8,747 bases of DNA from NCBI GenBank assembly GCA_007134625.1, contig SLKL01000121.1, positions 1 to 8,747 of the forward strand, read 5' to 3'. Positions 6,143 to 8,747 of this stretch are shown piece by piece. Both the position numbers and the translations under genes were made by a program. A model generated the notes under the pieces. That model saw nothing but the letters and a program-made list of their open reading frames with translations. It made no database searches and had not been told where the DNA came from. The stretch comes from Saprospiraceae bacterium. Its GTDB lineage: Bacteria; Bacteroidota; Bacteroidia; Chitinophagales; Saprospiraceae. Numbering within the stretch: position 1 is the stretch's first letter; the number at the start of each line of letters is the position of its first letter.

Positions 6143-6879
6143 TGGAAAAAATGCGATTGGCTATTCTTTCTGATCTTCATATTGCCGGCGAAGGTGAACG
6201 CCCTTTTGATGTTGATACGCGCAGCAATTTTCTACAAGCTCTGGATTTAGCTGTGGATGACCGACCGGACATGTTGATAATAGCAGGTGATTTGTGTTTC
6301 AGGGAAGGAGACAGAGAGGTGTATGTTTGGATAAAAACAGAATTAGATAGATCGAGTTTGCCTTACAGAGTTATTTCCGGAAATCATGACAATCCCGCAC
6401 TTTTACAGGAAGTTTTTCATCCGAATAAATCACTTAAGAACAATGAGTTCTATTATTCCGAGAATATTCATGGTCACCACTTTATTTTTTGCGACAGCAC
6501 CACTGCTGAATTATGTAAAGATCAATGGCACTGGCTAAAGGAGGAAATTGAAGCATCAGGTGATAAGGTTTTCATCTTTATTCATCATCCACCATTCAGG
6601 GCTGCTGTTCCCTATATGGACAACCATCATGCTTTTAAACAGATGGAAAAAATGGAGGACTTTATCGGCAATTTTGATAAAAATCTCTTTTTCTTTTGTG
6701 GACATTACCACTGCGAAAAAACAATTATCCGGGATCAATCTATTACTTTCATTACACCATCTACTTTTTTCAACCTTGATGACCGTTATGAGGATTTTGC
6801 AATACTCAACAAAACCCCTTCCTTCAGAAGGTTGGTCATTTCGGCTGATCAAATCGAGACAGGAATTTTTACTGTTTAG
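6142..6879 (+). CDS. CpdA-like calcineurin-type metallophosphoesterase
   Basis: The 245-residue product carries all the signature blocks of the dinuclear metallophosphoesterase superfamily: SDLH (Asp11, His13), GDL (Asp50), GNHD (Asn81, His82), HHPP (His148/149) and GHYH (His188, His190). The arrangement is closest to the CpdA/Icc class III cyclic-nucleotide phosphodiesterase group, but cAMP hydrolysis cannot be read from sequence; nucleotide, phosphoprotein or other phosphodiester substrates are possible. No signal peptide or membrane segment is seen, so it should be cytosolic. The ATG overlaps the glyS stop by one base (TAATG), a configuration typical of translational re-initiation, and for this reason I choose 6142. 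An internal ATG at 6151 is the alternative. I infer that its level tracks GlyRS synthesis. Confidence 0.88.
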   Translation: MEKMRLAILSDLHIAGEGERPFDVDTRSNFLQALDLAVDDRPDMLIIAGDLCFREGDREVYVWIKTELDRSSLPYRVISGNHDNPALLQEVFHPNKSLKNNEFYYSENIHGHHFIFCDSTTAELCKDQWHWLKEEIEASGDKVFIFIHHPPFRAAVPYMDNHHAFKQMEKMEDFIGNFDKNLFFFCGHYHCEKTIIRDQSITFITPSTFFNLDDRYEDFAILNKTPSFRRLVISADQIETGIFTV

Positions 6880-7031
6880 CTGGTGGTTTTCAAAATCCGT
6901 GACATTTGAATCGTACACAGATTATCAACCCTTTCACAAGCTAGAAGCAGAGGTGCCAGAAGCGAGTAGCTAAATTAGCCGGAGTTTTGAAATAAAATCG
7001 TTAATAATTTAGTTGACAAAAAGATATGTAA

Positions 7032-7769
7032 ATGTATAAGATGAAAATATTACTGATTTCGCTCTTGTTTATATTCTCTGGATCCATAGCGGCACAATGG
7101 TCATTTAGTGTCGAGAGTGGTGTATTTTTCCAGTCATATAATGACTTTAGAGTTCCTAATGATGGCGGAACTACTCTGAGTTTTACCGATCAGTTCGAAA
7201 GGGATGGAATAACAATACCGATCAGGGTGGAGGTTAGGAGGACCTGGGCAGAACGGAACCATTTGACCTTTTTGTTCGCTCCACTCAATCTGGATTACAA
7301 GGGCATATTAGACGAGGATATCTTTTTTAAGGGAATTGAATTTGCGCGGAATAATGAGATTACAGGTTTTTACAAATTCAATAGCTATCGCATTACTTAT
7401 CGTCGGGATCTCATTCATACTGACAACTGGATTTTCGGTTTGGGGGCAACTGCCAAGCTGAGGGATGCCACCATTAGATTGACAGCTGATACAGCTCACG
7501 GAAGGGAAACAGATGTGGGTTTTGTGCCACTGATTAATTTGCATCTTGGATACAGAACTGAAAACTGGGGAGTTTTTCTGGAGGGGGATGGATTAGCAGC
7601 TTCTCAGGGAAGGGCTTTTGACTTTTTTATAGGAGGCCGATATTACCCCGTTGATGATTTCAGTCTCATGCTGGGTTATCGCTTTCTCGAGGGTGGTGCT
7701 GATGTCTCCGATGTTTATAACTTTACTTTAATTCATTTCATCAGTCTTGGTCTATCCCTTGAGTTTTAA
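7032..7769 (+). CDS. Predicted outer-membrane beta-barrel protein
   Basis: The 245-residue product starts with a clear signal peptide: MYKMK, a hydrophobic core (ILLISLLFIFSGSIA) and a likely cut after Ala21 before QWSF. The mature part is built of alternating hydrophobic/polar segments rich in Tyr, Phe and Gly, such as HLTFLFAPLNLDYKG, WIFGLGATAKLRDA, FFIGGRYYPVDDFSLMLGYRF and a final ISLGLSLEF ending in Phe, as outer-membrane barrels usually do. It is a small barrel of perhaps 8-10 strands. I recognise no named family or enzymatic motif; an OmpA/OmpW-like structural or porin role is possible but not shown. An internal ATG at 7041 (MKILLIS) would also keep the signal peptide. It has spacers of about 150 and 110 nt on either side and is probably its own transcription unit. 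Confidence 0.75.
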   Translation: MYKMKILLISLLFIFSGSIAAQWSFSVESGVFFQSYNDFRVPNDGGTTLSFTDQFERDGITIPIRVEVRRTWAERNHLTFLFAPLNLDYKGILDEDIFFKGIEFARNNEITGFYKFNSYRITYRRDLIHTDNWIFGLGATAKLRDATIRLTADTAHGRETDVGFVPLINLHLGYRTENWGVFLEGDGLAASQGRAFDFFIGGRYYPVDDFSLMLGYRFLEGGADVSDVYNFTLIHFISLGLSLEF

Positions 7770-7881
7770 TTTATCGAATTTAATGCCGTAATCTAATGCC
7801 TCAAATTGCTTTTGAAGTAGTTTTAAATCATTTCAGAATCAGGTATGTTTTTTTCCTGAAAAAAGGTCGAAGAAGCAAATA

Positions 7882-8616
7882 ATGGAATCCAATCGAGATA
7901 CAATCAGTCTGAATAAATTCATTAGTGATACCGGTTTTTGCTCAAGAAGGGAAGCGGACAGGCTGATAGAATCCGGAAGGGTGCACTTAAATGATGAAAA
8001 AGCTCAGAAAGGAAATCGTGTAAAAAGTGGTGACAAAGTTACGGTTGACGGAAAGCTAATTAAACAGGCAGATAAAAAGAAACGGGTTTATATCGCTTTG
8101 AATAAGCCACCCGGTATTATTTCCACCACGGATCGCAATGTGAAGGGAAACATAGTTGACTTTGTGAATTACCCCGAGCGAATTTTCCATATCGGACGAC
8201 TGGACAAACCCTCTGAAGGATTAATTCTCCTCACCAATGACGGTGATATTGTCAATAAAATTTTGAGGGCAGGAAACGCCCATGAAAAGGAATATATCGT
8301 CAGTGTAAATAAGCCGGTTACCAACACTTTTTTGAAAAAAATGGCAAGCGGTGTGCCCATTCTGGATACTGTTACGCTACCTTGTTTTATTGAAAAAACA
8401 GGAACGCACAGTTTTCGCATTATCCTCATTCAGGGGTTGAATCGTCAAATCAGGAGAATGTGTGAGGTTTTGGGATATGAAGTGAACCGCCTACAGCGCA
8501 TTAGGATAATGAACATACGGCTTGGTAGTCTGCCACTCGGCAAGTGGAGGAAACTAACAGAAAAAGAAACCAATATTCTGATGCGCCTTCTAAGGGATTC
8601 TGAAAAGAATCTCTGA
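7882..8616 (+). CDS. rluF: 23S rRNA pseudouridine synthase, RluF type
   Basis: This is an RsuA/RluB/E/F-family pseudouridine synthase; E. coli RluF isomerises U2604 (and less so U2605) of 23S rRNA. The 244-residue product has an N-terminal S4 RNA-binding domain (about residues 9-60, beginning SLNKFISDTGFCSRREADRL), then the catalytic domain with ALNKPPGIISTT. The signature GRLDKPSEGL contains the catalytic Asp108, followed by LTNDGDIVNKILRAGNAHEKEY and GLNRQIRRMCEVLGYEV. The last two stretches are nearly identical to what I remember of E. coli RluF, which separates it from RsuA and RluE. It ends soon after the catalytic domain and lacks the basic C-terminal tail of E. coli RluF. A pterin dehydratase gene starts 36 nt downstream on the same strand, so a two-gene unit is likely. 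Confidence 0.92.
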   Translation: MESNRDTISLNKFISDTGFCSRREADRLIESGRVHLNDEKAQKGNRVKSGDKVTVDGKLIKQADKKKRVYIALNKPPGIISTTDRNVKGNIVDFVNYPERIFHIGRLDKPSEGLILLTNDGDIVNKILRAGNAHEKEYIVSVNKPVTNTFLKKMASGVPILDTVTLPCFIEKTGTHSFRIILIQGLNRQIRRMCEVLGYEVNRLQRIRIMNIRLGSLPLGKWRKLTEKETNILMRLLRDSEKNL

Positions 8617-8639
8617 ACACATTCAGATTAGTTGTGTTC
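8615..8639 (+). promoter_or_regulatory. Small hairpin between rluF and pterin dehydratase gene
   Basis: GAACACA (8615-8621) pairs perfectly with TGTGTTC (8633-8639) around an 11-nt loop, starting inside the rluF stop codon and ending 13 nt before the next ATG. No T-tract follows, so it is unlikely to terminate. It could affect mRNA processing or access to the downstream start, or be chance. Confidence 0.3.
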
Positions 8640-8652
8640 TACGATAAAAAAG

Positions 8653-8747
8653 ATGGACTGGAAAGAAGAAAACAATAAATTAAGTGCTGAAGTAACTTTT
8701 GCTGACTTCAAACAGGCTTTTGCTTTCATGGCTGCTGTGGCACTTGC
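8653..8747 (+). CDS. Pterin-4a-carbinolamine dehydratase, N-terminal part only
   Basis: Only the first 31 codons are in the window. The translation MDWKEENNKLSAEVTF followed by ADFKQAFAFMAAVAL matches the N-terminus of pterin-4a-carbinolamine dehydratases (PhhB/PCD family, about 95-110 residues), where a WKEENNKL start and a DFxxAFAFM helix are typical. The enzyme dehydrates 4a-hydroxytetrahydrobiopterin during recycling of the pterin cofactor of aromatic amino acid hydroxylases; in bacteria without such hydroxylases other roles, such as molybdopterin-related ones, have been suggested. The catalytic His pair lies beyond the edge, so activity cannot be judged. It follows rluF by 36 nt. Confidence 0.75.
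   Translation, partial: MDWKEENNKLSAEVTFADFKQAFAFMAAVAL

Noticed and set aside
6548..6973. 141-codon plus-strand frame overlapping the metallophosphoesterase
   Set aside because: It overlaps the catalytic HHPP and GHYH coding region in another frame, and its translation is low-complexity hydrophobic with no signal or motif.
6969..6979. GCTAAATTAGC palindrome after the metallophosphoesterase
   Set aside because: The 5-bp arms with a single central base are too short and AT-rich to call a terminator or operator.
6987..7012. TTG plus TAATTTAG as a promoter for the beta-barrel gene
   Set aside because: The -7 box has a mismatch in the TTTG core and the spacer is about 15 nt, below the usual range.

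Overview
The window looks like a chromosomal segment from a member of the Bacteroidota, probably Flavobacteriia-like. The evidence is a candidate TAnnTTTG promoter, weak or absent Shine-Dalgarno sites, Bacteroidota-type glycyl-tRNA synthetase, GSCFA and RluF proteins, AT-rich spacers, and an intergenic element resembling the Flavo-1 RNA motif. Finer taxonomy cannot be read from the sequence.

Layout. Positions 1-497 (minus strand) hold the 5' part of a gene for an exported protein with short Asn-Gly repeats, cut by the window edge. A 383-nt divergent spacer (498-880) follows, with a Flavo-1-like structured element and a good promoter for the next gene. All remaining genes are on the plus strand. 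ugd (UDP-glucose 6-dehydrogenase, 881-2197) is followed by a 594-nt spacer that has no gene but carries a tandem heptamer and a cluster of inverted repeats. Next come a WbpD/WlbB-type left-handed beta-helix acetyltransferase (2792-3376) and a GSCFA-domain protein (3373-4356), which share an ATGA stop/start overlap. glyS (4595-6142) and a CpdA-like metallophosphoesterase (6142-6879) share one base in a TAATG junction. After them lie a predicted outer-membrane beta-barrel protein (7032-7769), an RluF-type 23S rRNA pseudouridine synthase (7882-8616), and the first 31 codons of a pterin-4a-carbinolamine dehydratase running off the right edge.

How the genes may work together. The left half leans to the cell surface: UDP-glucuronate supply (ugd), an acetyltransferase of the family that modifies 3-amino-UDP-uronic acids, a GSCFA protein of unknown substrate, and an exported repeat protein. 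The other enzymes of the Wbp-type uronic acid route are not in the window. The right half is mainly translation housekeeping (glyS, rluF) with a phosphoesterase translationally linked to glyS. No mobile element, CRISPR array, toxin-antitoxin pair or defence system was seen. The least explained parts are the non-coding elements and the two tightly coupled gene pairs.
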